From the NCBI GenBank assembly GCA_965223245.1, contig CBDCVY010000013.1, positions 1,550,001 to 1,614,000 of the forward strand: a DNA stretch of 64,000 nt, given 5' to 3'. The notes under the pieces were generated by a model that was given only the letters and a program-made list of their open reading frames with translations, was not told the DNA's origin and did not search any database. Shown in pieces: positions 26,441 to 34,657 of the stretch; position 1 is the stretch's first letter, and the number at the start of each line of letters is the position of its first letter. This DNA is from CBDCVY01 sp965223245 (GTDB lineage Bacteria; Nitrospinota; Nitrospinia; Nitrospinales; Nitrospinaceae). A program made the position numbers and the translations under genes.

Positions 26441-26718
26441 CTATTTTCTAATTTGTCTTTTTTATAAGCTTCGACGACTTTATTACGGATCATTTTTTGT
26501 ATATCGGAATTTTTGGTAACTACAATTTCTTTAAACTCACCCCCTTTTCCAGGTAGTCTCGGAAACTTGATAAATATTCCTCCGTTATCTTTTTCAAATA
26601 TTTGTATTCCTTTAATTATCAATGAATCTTCAAAAGTAATTTCCGCGTAAGCCTTTAATCCTTTGAAAGGTGGGCCAGGCTCAAAAGGATAAATTTTTAC
26701 ATTGGAAATAGTGATCAT
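26437..26718 (-). CDS. spoVG: SpoVG-family protein
   Basis: A 93-residue protein. Residues 1-80 match the SpoVG pattern: ISNVKIYPF, LKAYAEITFEDSLIIKGIQIFE, GIFIKFPRLPGKGGEFKEIV and KMIRNKVVEAY. SpoVG is a small RNA- or DNA-binding regulator known from Firmicutes and also found in many non-sporulating bacteria. The longest frame starts 25 codons earlier, but AGAGAGG lies seven bases before the ATG at 26718 and homology begins there. Its end overlaps the end of the sigma-54 regulator by 4 bases, on opposite strands. Confidence 0.85.
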   Translation of the reverse strand: MITISNVKIYPFEPGPPFKGLKAYAEITFEDSLIIKGIQIFEKDNGGIFIKFPRLPGKGGEFKEIVVTKNSDIQKMIRNKVVEAYKKDKLENS

Positions 26719-26748
26719 ACCTTTACCTCTCTTAAATAGGCTGGACGA

Positions 26749-26776
26749 ACAGGGTTTTATCCTGTTAAAATAGGAT
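26749..26776 (-). promoter_or_regulatory. two mutually exclusive hairpins in the spoVG leader
   Basis: On the minus strand, about 30 bases before the spoVG start, ATCCT...AGGAT (26772-26776 with 26759-26763) and ACAGG...CCTGT (26761-26765 with 26749-26753) share the same ACAGGAT stretch, so only one stem can form at a time. Confidence 0.35.
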
Positions 26777-26890
26777 GTCGCGATAAATCTCAAAGATTTT
26801 CAGCTATTATTTTTTGTATATTATAAAAAATCATTCCTTTTTAAGCAAAATACTGAACTCAAATAATTATAAATTTTTAAGGAGATATTC

Positions 26891-28201
26891 ATGAATTCCA
26901 CAGTGGCCGTCGCTGAAAAATACAAAGTTAAGGACATTTCCTTGGCTGAATGGGGCCGGGAGGAAATAATTTTGGCCGAAAAAGAAATGCCCGGGTTGAT
27001 GGCCCTAAGAGAAAAATATGGCTCCCAAAAACCTTTAAAGGGCGCTCGCATTGCGGGGTCATTGCATATGACCATTCAAACTGCTGTCCTGATTGAAACA
27101 TTGATTGAACTGGGAGCAGAGGTCCGTTGGGCTTCTTGCAATATTTTCTCTACGCAAGATCATGCCGCAGCAGCAATTGCAAAAGCTAATATTCCTGTTT
27201 TTGCCTGGAAGGGAGAAACCGAGGAAGAGTATTGGTGGTGTACTGCCCAAACTCTACTTTTTGATAATGATGAAGGCCCCAATATGATTTTAGATGATGG
27301 GGGCGATCTCACCGGTTACGTCCATGAAAAACACCCGGAACTTTTAAAAGATATTAAAGGTGTTACTGAAGAAACCACAACGGGTGTCCACAAGCTTTAT
27401 AAGATGCTGGAAGATGGTGAATTAAAGTTACCTTCTATGAATGTGAATGATTCCGTAACAAAATCCAAATTTGACAATTTGTATGGTTGTCGTGAGTCTT
27501 TGGCGGATGGGATTAAACGGGCCACAGACATTATGGTTGCTGGTAAAGTTGTGGTGGTTGCCGGTTATGGCGATGTAGGAAAAGGCAGTGCGCAATCTAT
27601 GCGTTCTTACGGAGCTAGAGTTTTGATTACTGAAATTGATCCCATTTGTGCTTTGCAAGCAGCAATGGAGGGTTATGAAGTGACTACCATGGAAGAAGCC
27701 ATAAAAGAAGGTGATATTTTTGTTACTACCACGGGGTGTGAAGACATTATTTGTATTGAACACATGGAAAAAATGAAAGATACAGCCATTGTTTGTAATA
27801 TTGGCCATTTTGATTGTGAAATCCAAGTAGATGCATTAAACAATTTTCCTGGAATTAAAAAACAAGAAGTTAAACCACAAGTTGACAAATACACCTTTCC
27901 GGATGGCCATCGAATCATTTTATTAGCAGAGGGCCGATTGGTGAACTTAGGTTGTGCCACCGGACATCCTTCTTTTGTAATGTCAAACTCATTTACCAAT
28001 CAGGTATTGGCTCAAATTGAACTTTATACCAAAGAGTATGAAGTCGGCGTCTATACATTACCTAAAATACTGGATGAAGAAGTGGCTCGATTACATTTAG
28101 ATATGCTAGGAGTTAAACTCACTCGACTCTCGGAAAAACAATCTAAATACTTAAATATTCCTGTTGAAGGACCCTACAAACCTGAGCATTACAGATATTA
28201 G
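26891..28201 (+). CDS. ahcY: adenosylhomocysteinase (S-adenosyl-L-homocysteine hydrolase)
   Basis: A 436-residue NAD-dependent cytosolic enzyme that splits S-adenosylhomocysteine to adenosine and homocysteine, clearing the product of methyl transfer. Signatures include SCNIFSTQDHAAAAI, the NAD-binding VVVAGYGDVGKGSAQSM and the C-terminal LGVKLTRLSEKQSKYLNIPVEGPYKPEHYRY. Length is that of the form without the 40-residue insert seen in many bacteria. AAGGAG precedes the ATG. A strong terminator follows. I see no SAH or SAM riboswitch upstream. Confidence 0.98.
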   Translation: MNSTVAVAEKYKVKDISLAEWGREEIILAEKEMPGLMALREKYGSQKPLKGARIAGSLHMTIQTAVLIETLIELGAEVRWASCNIFSTQDHAAAAIAKANIPVFAWKGETEEEYWWCTAQTLLFDNDEGPNMILDDGGDLTGYVHEKHPELLKDIKGVTEETTTGVHKLYKMLEDGELKLPSMNVNDSVTKSKFDNLYGCRESLADGIKRATDIMVAGKVVVVAGYGDVGKGSAQSMRSYGARVLITEIDPICALQAAMEGYEVTTMEEAIKEGDIFVTTTGCEDIICIEHMEKMKDTAIVCNIGHFDCEIQVDALNNFPGIKKQEVKPQVDKYTFPDGHRIILLAEGRLVNLGCATGHPSFVMSNSFTNQVLAQIELYTKEYEVGVYTLPKILDEEVARLHLDMLGVKLTRLSEKQSKYLNIPVEGPYKPEHYRY

Positions 28202-28222
28202 ATATAAAAACTTCATTAAATA

Positions 28223-28255
28223 AAAGCGGTGTCATATAGGGCACCGCTTTTTTTA
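28223..28255 (+). terminator. intrinsic terminator after ahcY
   Basis: AAAGCGGTG (28223-28231) pairs perfectly with CACCGCTTT (28242-28250); the T-run continues to 28255. It begins about 20 bases after the ahcY stop. Confidence 0.93.
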
Positions 28256-28268
28256 TTGGTCCAATATT

Positions 28269-29174
28269 TTATTTGGTTTGATTCATAACTGGATGGCTTT
28301 TTAAAAACTGTAACAGCCAGGGAATAATAAGCTCATCTGCATCTTCGACCACATAATGGCCTGCTTTTTCAATTTCATGGACATCTGCATTAGGAAAAAT
28401 TTGTTTCCATCGATTCAAAAAATGATCCGTGAATACAAAATCCTTTTTACCCCATATAATCAAAATTGGTAAATTCTGGAAGGCCTTCAATTGGGATTCA
28501 ATCGATTGTATTACCGAGTAGCTGGGAACCTCGGGGCCTACTGGAATGTCCTGGACAAATCGAAGGGTAGCAATTCTATTTTCCGGCGAATTATATGGCG
28601 CTAAATAGCCTCTACCAACTTTACCGACTACCCTGTTTTTATTCTTACATGCCCAGGCCAATGCACCACGAGCAAATGCATTAAATTTCAAGATGGCCAT
28701 CGGCCCAATTTTAGGATGCCTGCCTAACTTTAATGAAAATGGTAATTGATCCGACAAAAAAGCCGCTGTATTAAATAACACCAACCGCTTGACTTGTTGC
28801 GGAAATCGAACGGCGTAACCCATTCCAATGGCCCCACCCCAGTCATGCATAACTAAAGTAATATCCTTTAGTTTTAAATCGTTTATTAATTCAGTTAAGT
28901 TTTCTATATGCTGAGATAAAGTATAGTTATACTCTTGAGGCTTATCGGACAAACCACAACCCATATGGTCAGGAACAATACAACGATACTTATGCCTTAA
29001 TCCTTTTATTAAATTTCTATAATAGAAAGACCAGGTGGGATTGCCATGAAGCATAAGAAGAGTTTCCCCAAACCCTTCATCTAAATAGTGATAATTGTAG
29101 GACCCAATTTTAAAATATCTGGATTTAAAAGGATATATATCTCTAAATTCTTCAATTGAAACGTTACTCACCAT
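28269..29174 (-). CDS. oleB: alpha/beta hydrolase, OleB-like (beta-lactone decarboxylase)
   Basis: A 301-residue alpha/beta hydrolase of the haloalkane-dehalogenase branch. The oxyanion HGNPTWSF motif is at 43-50, the nucleophile is an aspartate (D111 in VMHDWGG), D245 (WGKKD) may be the acid and H273 (AGHYV) the base. In oleABCD systems OleB decarboxylates a beta-lactone to a long-chain cis-olefin. The start overlaps the end of oleA by 7 bases, which favours OleB over a free dehalogenase. No oleC or oleD follows; the gene ends facing ahcY. Confidence 0.85.
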   Translation of the reverse strand: MVSNVSIEEFRDIYPFKSRYFKIGSYNYHYLDEGFGETLLMLHGNPTWSFYYRNLIKGLRHKYRCIVPDHMGCGLSDKPQEYNYTLSQHIENLTELINDLKLKDITLVMHDWGGAIGMGYAVRFPQQVKRLVLFNTAAFLSDQLPFSLKLGRHPKIGPMAILKFNAFARGALAWACKNKNRVVGKVGRGYLAPYNSPENRIATLRFVQDIPVGPEVPSYSVIQSIESQLKAFQNLPILIIWGKKDFVFTDHFLNRWKQIFPNADVHEIEKAGHYVVEDADELIIPWLLQFLKSHPVMNQTK

Positions 29175-30214
29175 TCAACGCCTAACATTAAACAATTTAG
29201 TCCACTTCCAATTCCTAATAAAGCTGCCTTTTGGCCTTTTTGAATCACATCTTTTTCTTCACCCATTGCCAGTGTAATGGGAAGTGCGGCAGACCCAGTA
29301 TTTCCTAAAAATTCAAGCGTTGAAAAATCCTTCTTGAGATCCAGATCCAATGTTTCATATAAAAGCTTTCGTTGCATAGAACCCACTTGATGACAAAAAA
29401 CCTTATCAACACCATCATTCGTCCAGTTTAACTTTGATTTAAACTGACTCCAGGAAGATTGCGCCAAACGAACTCCCTCTTTCATTAAAGTTTCGGAATC
29501 TGTTTCCATTAATGGGGCTGCTTCAAAACCCATTCCGGAATCTTCATTTCCCTGACATAATTTATTGAACCGTGTTTCGGCATTTGCTATTCCACCCAAA
29601 AGTTTATGATTAAACTTTGATAAATTCTTGTGCACTAACAGAACAGCTACTGCAGCAGATCCAATCGTTAAAGAAGCAAAGGAAGATTTAATTTTTGATC
29701 TTGACGGATTGGGATCCGTCAATAAAGATTCAATAGTAGTTTTAACCAATGGCCCACCACTTTCTCCCGCTACTACAAGACCTGCTTGAATTTGTCCCAT
29801 TTCAATCATGTTCGCAACATGGACCATTCCATTTAAAACTCCAAGACAAGCATTTGAAATGTCAAAAACCATAGAATTGTTGGGTAAATTTAAATTGTGA
29901 TGAATTACAGAAGCAGTGGCAGGCTCAATAAAATCACGGCAAACTGAAGCGCATATCAAACATTCAATTTGATTCCGATCAAAATCAATTTTATGAATCG
30001 CATTTTCTCCAGCAAGTGAACTAACTTGGCTGGGAAAAACTCCTTTGTCCCAAAATCTTCTCTCGGTTATACCACTCATCAATTCCAATCTCCCTGGGGA
30101 GAGTTTCAATCGATCATAAACCGGTTGAAGCTGGCGTTCTAAGTCTAAGGACGTCACTATATTTTCAGGCAAATGATAACCTAACGATTCAATACAAACG
30201 TTTTCAAATAACAC
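29168..30214 (-). CDS. oleA: OleA-like thiolase (acyl-CoA head-to-head condensing enzyme)
   Basis: A 348-residue member of the ketoacyl-ACP synthase III/thiolase superfamily. The nucleophile is C123 (DISNACLGVLNG), with H275 (CHQVGS) and N305 (GNTGSAALP) completing the triad. E97 in SVCRDFIEPATAS matches the OleA-specific catalytic glutamate, and the N-terminal RLELMSGITERRFW block is typical of OleA rather than FabH. OleA condenses two fatty acyl-CoAs to a beta-keto acid, the first step to long-chain olefins. The start is a GTG at 30214 with AGG upstream, about 13 bases after msbA. Confidence 0.9.
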   Translation of the reverse strand: MLFENVCIESLGYHLPENIVTSLDLERQLQPVYDRLKLSPGRLELMSGITERRFWDKGVFPSQVSSLAGENAIHKIDFDRNQIECLICASVCRDFIEPATASVIHHNLNLPNNSMVFDISNACLGVLNGMVHVANMIEMGQIQAGLVVAGESGGPLVKTTIESLLTDPNPSRSKIKSSFASLTIGSAAVAVLLVHKNLSKFNHKLLGGIANAETRFNKLCQGNEDSGMGFEAAPLMETDSETLMKEGVRLAQSSWSQFKSKLNWTNDGVDKVFCHQVGSMQRKLLYETLDLDLKKDFSTLEFLGNTGSAALPITLAMGEEKDVIQKGQKAALLGIGSGLNCLMLGVEW

Positions 30215-30227
30215 TTTTTATACCTAT

Positions 30228-31964
30228 CTAGTCAGCCGGCCCATAAACCTGCATTTCATAATATTTTTGATATTGTTTGCAACTATTCAATAACTCATCA
30301 TGAGTACCAGAGCCAACAATATTCCCATATTCCATAACGATTATTCGATCAGCATTTTTAATAGTAGATAATCTATGAGCAATTACAAAGGTAGTTCGAT
30401 GTTCCATTAAATTATGAAGAGCATCTTGTACTAACTTTTCTGATTCTGCATCTAAAGCTGAAGTAGCTTCATCTAAAATCAATATGGGAGCATTTCTTAA
30501 AATAGCTCTGGCGATAGCAATTCTTTGTCTTTGCCCACCGGAAAGCTTGAGGCCTCGCTCCCCAATCACAGTATCATAGCCATCATCCAATTGTCCGGCA
30601 AAGATATCAACATGGGCAGCTTTTGCTGCATCTATTATATCTTCACGAGTAGCATCGGGATTCCCAAATCCTATATTCGCCCAAATAGTGTCATTAAATA
30701 AAAATGTCTCCTGGGTAACCAATGCCAAATGCCGGCGGAGAGAATTGCTGTTTATTTTATTTATATTCAATCCGTCAATCGTAATTTCCCCTTTAGTTAC
30801 CTTGAAAAATTTAAACAATAAATCGGCAAGGGTTGTTTTGCCTGCGCCACTCATCCCAACAATTGCAAGAACGTCCGATTTCTCAATTCTAAGATTTATA
30901 TCATTCAAAACCATAGAATCACGAGTGGGATATTTAAAATATACATTTTTATATTCAATGCAATCGCTGAATCCTTGAAACTCGATCTTGCCATCCCCAG
31001 TTCGCTCTTCTTCTAAATCCAAAACATCAAAAACTCTTTCAGAGGCGGCTAAGGCTTTTTGTGCATCGGTATATGTCTTAAATAATAAACGAAGTGGATC
31101 GTACATCATAAATATACCCAGAACAAAAGCAATGAATGTTCCCTGACTTACCTCTTCCGTAAGAACCTGATAACCACCCCACCAAAGGATGACAGATCCG
31201 CCTAAAACACCAAGGACCTCCATTAAAGGAGAAGTTAATTCTGTATATTTAACGTCCTTGCGCATTACATTCAAAAATTCCTTATTATGCTTATGTAATT
31301 TATCTTCCTCAATTTTTTCAAGGCCAAAGGCTCTCACAACTTTAATTCCAGAAAAAGATTCTAAAATAATGGAATTAATATCGGCTAACAATTCTTGGCC
31401 TCTTCGACCTAATCGCCTTAATTTTTTTGCAATGGTGGCTGTAGGAAGTATTGCCACTGGAATAACAATAATTGAAACTAAAGCCCAATCCCATTTCAAA
31501 TAAAACACCCAAAACAAAAGGCCGATCAACATTACTCCATTTTGCAATGCATCCTTTACCTGTTTAGTAATAGTTAAAAGCATTGCATTTACATCGTTGA
31601 CCACTCTGGACATCAGTTGCCCTGTTGTGTCTTTCTCGAAATAACCATAGGGCAATTTATGAATATGCTTAAATAATTTTATTCTCAAACTAGCCACTAA
31701 TTCCCAACCAATTTGATAAATGATTCGTGACTGAATATATCGGAGAGCGCCTTTAATAATATAAAGAACAATGACAACTGCGGGAATAATTTTAAGCATT
31801 TCGAAATCTTTGTTCATAAAGATTTCATCAAATGTTTTTTGGACAATGGGAACAGGCGAAGTTGATAAGGCCCCAACTATAACAGAAGTAAATATGGTTA
31901 ATATAACTTTCCCTTTATAGGGAACCAAAAACCGAATCAATCGCTTATATAATTGGATACTCAC
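30228..31964 (-). CDS. msbA: ABC transporter with fused permease and ATPase (MsbA-type lipid flippase)
   Basis: A 578-residue half-transporter working as a homodimer. Six membrane helices fill residues 1-310. The nucleotide-binding domain has Walker A GMSGAGKTT (about 370), the signature LSGGQRQRIAIARA (about 477), Walker B ILILDEATSALD and the switch histidine in FVIAHRLSTI. MsbA flips lipid A-core across the inner membrane; closely related exporters move other lipids or drugs, so the substrate is inferred. It is the first gene of a minus-strand run with oleA and oleB. Confidence 0.88.
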   Translation of the reverse strand: MSIQLYKRLIRFLVPYKGKVILTIFTSVIVGALSTSPVPIVQKTFDEIFMNKDFEMLKIIPAVVIVLYIIKGALRYIQSRIIYQIGWELVASLRIKLFKHIHKLPYGYFEKDTTGQLMSRVVNDVNAMLLTITKQVKDALQNGVMLIGLLFWVFYLKWDWALVSIIVIPVAILPTATIAKKLRRLGRRGQELLADINSIILESFSGIKVVRAFGLEKIEEDKLHKHNKEFLNVMRKDVKYTELTSPLMEVLGVLGGSVILWWGGYQVLTEEVSQGTFIAFVLGIFMMYDPLRLLFKTYTDAQKALAASERVFDVLDLEEERTGDGKIEFQGFSDCIEYKNVYFKYPTRDSMVLNDINLRIEKSDVLAIVGMSGAGKTTLADLLFKFFKVTKGEITIDGLNINKINSNSLRRHLALVTQETFLFNDTIWANIGFGNPDATREDIIDAAKAAHVDIFAGQLDDGYDTVIGERGLKLSGGQRQRIAIARAILRNAPILILDEATSALDAESEKLVQDALHNLMEHRTTFVIAHRLSTIKNADRIIVMEYGNIVGSGTHDELLNSCKQYQKYYEMQVYGPAD

Positions 31965-32000
31965 TGGTATTTTTGAAGTGATGATTAAATTACGAAAGGA

Positions 32001-32037
32001 CGTTAAAAAGCCCCTGTCAATCTAAGACAAGGGCTTT
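32001..32037 (-). terminator. intrinsic terminator after the USP-PCP_red gene
   Basis: AAAGCCCCTGTC (32007-32018) pairs with GACAAGGGCTTT (32026-32037) with one mismatch and a 7-base loop. On the minus strand TTTTT follows. It lies about 65 bases beyond the stop of the fusion gene and upstream of msbA. Confidence 0.8.
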
Positions 32038-32103
32038 CTATATTATAGACTAAATACAAATAGAATAATTTAAAACATTTTTTGAAGTTTTGTTCCTTGG
32101 AAA

Positions 32104-34146
32104 CTATTTTTTATCGGGTAAGAAGTCCTCCAAAGTAGCTCCACTATTGATCATTTCAGTCATTACCTTAATGGACTCTTCAATTCCCTTTTGGCAAAGA
32201 TCTAAATCTATTCTGTATTCCTCAATATGGTTGGCATAATCAAGGACTCGCTCACGAGTATTATCTCGCATAAAACCTTGAGGAACCTGCTCAATTCGAG
32301 CAATAGCGTCGGTAGTCCAAATAAACTTACTCGGATCAATCATTTGACCTTTGCAGAAATTTTTTCCTTCAAACTTAGTGGTATCACCATAAGGAATTGC
32401 ACCATTTCCGTTTCCATTTGAAGCCGGTTTTGGTGCTTCAGCTTCTTGGTTGGTATCAGCCTTTTTCCCATCAGCACGCTCATTAAGAATTTTTTCTGCA
32501 AATGCCAGAGAAATGGTCTCTACTTTCTGGATACGCGCATTTTTTTCAATCCTTGCATGGGCACGATTACGAATATGGCCTTCTGAAAATTTATTTAATA
32601 ATTCTTGTGCATCCTCTGTCCAAGTAACCTTAACTGAATCAAATGTCGTAACTGTTGTAGATTTTTCTTCTTCTTTTGAAGACGGCTTGTATTCTGATTG
32701 ATCCATTGCAATCAATGACTCGGAACCACAAACACTACATTTAACAACATCCGCATTTAAATAAGTACTACATTTTGAGCACTTAAGCGCCTTAACTTCA
32801 TTTTTTTCTTGAACTTTTTCTACTTCAGCAGCAAATTTCTTTTCCAGGTCTCTTTGTCTGTCATCTATCATTCCTTCCAGAGGATCTTCACCACGAGCCA
32901 TTTTATCCCGCATTTGATCACCTATGCTATACATTGCCTGCATTGCTCCGGCTGGAAGAATAGTTTCACAAGCTTCCGTAATAACACTCGATGTGATCAT
33001 ACTGTGGCCTCTTTCGAGAGCGTAACGCAAAATAGCTGCAGTTGCCATAGGGCGAACAAACCCAGGAATCTTTTTCAAACGCTCTTTGGCTTCAACCGTC
33101 CAATCAATACTCTCTTCAGCCTGCATATCAATTGGTGGCTTATAAACTCTACTGGATAAATAAACGTTACATGGAACAAGTCTTAATAAATTCTCTGTAT
33201 TTCCTCCAATATCCATATCTGGAGCACTATGAACCCCTATTCTTCCTAAAACTAACATATAAGGGTTTTCTTCTCTTGCATACTGAAGGACTTTTTCAAA
33301 AACTTTTCCATCCAAAAGTCGAATCGTACATTCATAACCTTCGTCTTCTACAATTTTTCTGGAAACTTCCAAGTGGGATTGGTAAATCTTGGCTAAACCT
33401 TTATCAATAATGTCTTCGTGAAGCTTTTCCTGTTGTTCAAATTTGAACACTTTGGCTGCATCTTTGGAAAGAACCCCAGTCAAGCTATTGAACATTGCGT
33501 AATGAAAATAAGGGTCAAAAGTCGAAATAACTTCTAAAGGACGATTTAAAGCTTTTGCAATATCAATTGCTGTTTTTAATCCTCCATAAGCTTGGCCACT
33601 CCCATCGACCGCAACGACAATTTTTCCACTTGAAGCCTTTTCTTCATGTATTGCCGGAACGTGTTTAACGATCAAAGTATCCGTTTCCACCCGCCGAATT
33701 ACCCTTTCGGTAACAGTTCCAATCTGGCTATCCTTAATGGCACCTAAACCTAAGGCTCCCATAATAACCAAATCATAATCAGACTCTTTGATATCGCGTA
33801 CTAATTCTATCCAATTTCGTCCTTCAAGGGATTTTCCCACAAAGGGAATATTATTTGCTTTGCACTTATACTTAGGAACGTCTAAATAGGAGTCTGTAAT
33901 AACCTCCATACCTTTGGTAATCAATTGATCATGAATGGCACGCTGCTTCTCCAACTCTTCTTCATCCTGGTATTCTTCCGGAAGACCACTTTCCATTTGG
34001 CGAAATCGCACATCGTGCATTTTGGCTGCATAGACATGACTCGCAGATACAGTGGTCTCATCAGACTTGGCAAATTCAAGAGCTAAATCAATGCAAGCGT
34101 TCGAATAGTCAGAATTATCGACTGGAACGTAAATGTTTTTAAACAT
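32104..34146 (-). CDS. multidomain universal stress protein with three PCP_red-like domains and a zinc ribbon
   Basis: A 680-residue cytoplasmic protein. Residues 1-163 and 174-332 are two universal stress protein domains; the first keeps the ATP-binding pattern MGALGLGAIKDS...GTVTERV (129-147), the second has GRIGVHS...GGNTENLL. Then come three segments resembling the PCP_red domain, otherwise known from the C-terminus of protochlorophyllide reductase subunit B: about 348-396 (the best, IDWTVEAKERLKKIPGFVR), 507-555 and 609-655. A zinc ribbon (C456, C459, C470, C473) lies between the first and second. No photosynthesis genes are nearby. A TTG at 34167 could add seven residues, but USP homology begins at this ATG. 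Function is unknown; nucleotide-dependent redox or stress signalling is a guess. Confidence 0.88.
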   Translation of the reverse strand: MFKNIYVPVDNSDYSNACIDLALEFAKSDETTVSASHVYAAKMHDVRFRQMESGLPEEYQDEEELEKQRAIHDQLITKGMEVITDSYLDVPKYKCKANNIPFVGKSLEGRNWIELVRDIKESDYDLVIMGALGLGAIKDSQIGTVTERVIRRVETDTLIVKHVPAIHEEKASSGKIVVAVDGSGQAYGGLKTAIDIAKALNRPLEVISTFDPYFHYAMFNSLTGVLSKDAAKVFKFEQQEKLHEDIIDKGLAKIYQSHLEVSRKIVEDEGYECTIRLLDGKVFEKVLQYAREENPYMLVLGRIGVHSAPDMDIGGNTENLLRLVPCNVYLSSRVYKPPIDMQAEESIDWTVEAKERLKKIPGFVRPMATAAILRYALERGHSMITSSVITEACETILPAGAMQAMYSIGDQMRDKMARGEDPLEGMIDDRQRDLEKKFAAEVEKVQEKNEVKALKCSKCSTYLNADVVKCSVCGSESLIAMDQSEYKPSSKEEEKSTTVTTFDSVKVTWTEDAQELLNKFSEGHIRNRAHARIEKNARIQKVETISLAFAEKILNERADGKKADTNQEAEAPKPASNGNGNGAIPYGDTTKFEGKNFCKGQMIDPSKFIWTTDAIARIEQVPQGFMRDNTRERVLDYANHIEEYRIDLDLCQKGIEESIKVMTEMINSGATLEDFLPDKK

Positions 34147-34657
34147 GGGGTTTAATTCTCCGCACAATAACCAATTATATTAATCAAATTATTTGAATTT
34201 AAAATTTTAATCTGTTGTAAAACAAACAAAACCAAATGTTTTGGGAAAAAATACAAAAATCCCAAAATACAGAAATGCTTGCAAATTCTAACAAAATTAT
34301 TATCACTGTCAATATAAAAGGGTCTTTATAATCAATCTAAAAGAACATCCCAGAAAAATTATCATTCCTTTATTTACTCCTAATAAATAAACATAAAATC
34401 ACAGCCTTCAGAAACTAAATTTATTTTATATTTAGAACTAATTGTTTTCTTTATCTTTAAATCTTTTTAACCTTTTTCTAACTTTTTTCCCAAAAAATAT
34501 TCATTGTGGTTATAATTTAATTGCCTTTTGAGATAATCATGATTCCGGCTGTTCATCCATTACAATAAAAACAATATTTTTTAGCCCTTACTGAGTTTTT
34601 ATAGCAGGGCAAAGATATTACAAAATACATTGATTGTAGATAATTAAGGAGAATTAA
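34147..34657. other. long AT-rich divergent intergenic region
   Basis: About 500 bases between the USP fusion gene and the aldolase gene, the longest gene-free stretch in the window. I see no ORF or RNA gene. It contains an inverted repeat at 34239-34267, a TATAAT-like box near 34514 without a clear -35 partner, a small GCCCT/AGGGC hairpin near 34585-34612, and the Shine-Dalgarno of the aldolase. Confidence 0.6.
34239..34267. repeat. 8-bp perfect inverted repeat in the intergenic region
   Basis: TTTTGGGA (34239-34246) and TCCCAAAA (34260-34267) with a 13-base A-rich spacer. It lies about 95 bases before the USP fusion gene and could be a regulator site or a leader hairpin. Confidence 0.4.

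Noticed and set aside
26777..26890. Possible SAM or SAH riboswitch ahead of ahcY
   Set aside because: The leader is short and AT-rich and shows none of the conserved helices of those riboswitches.
27428..27999. Two minus-strand frames opposite ahcY
   Set aside because: Antisense shadows of a strongly conserved enzyme.
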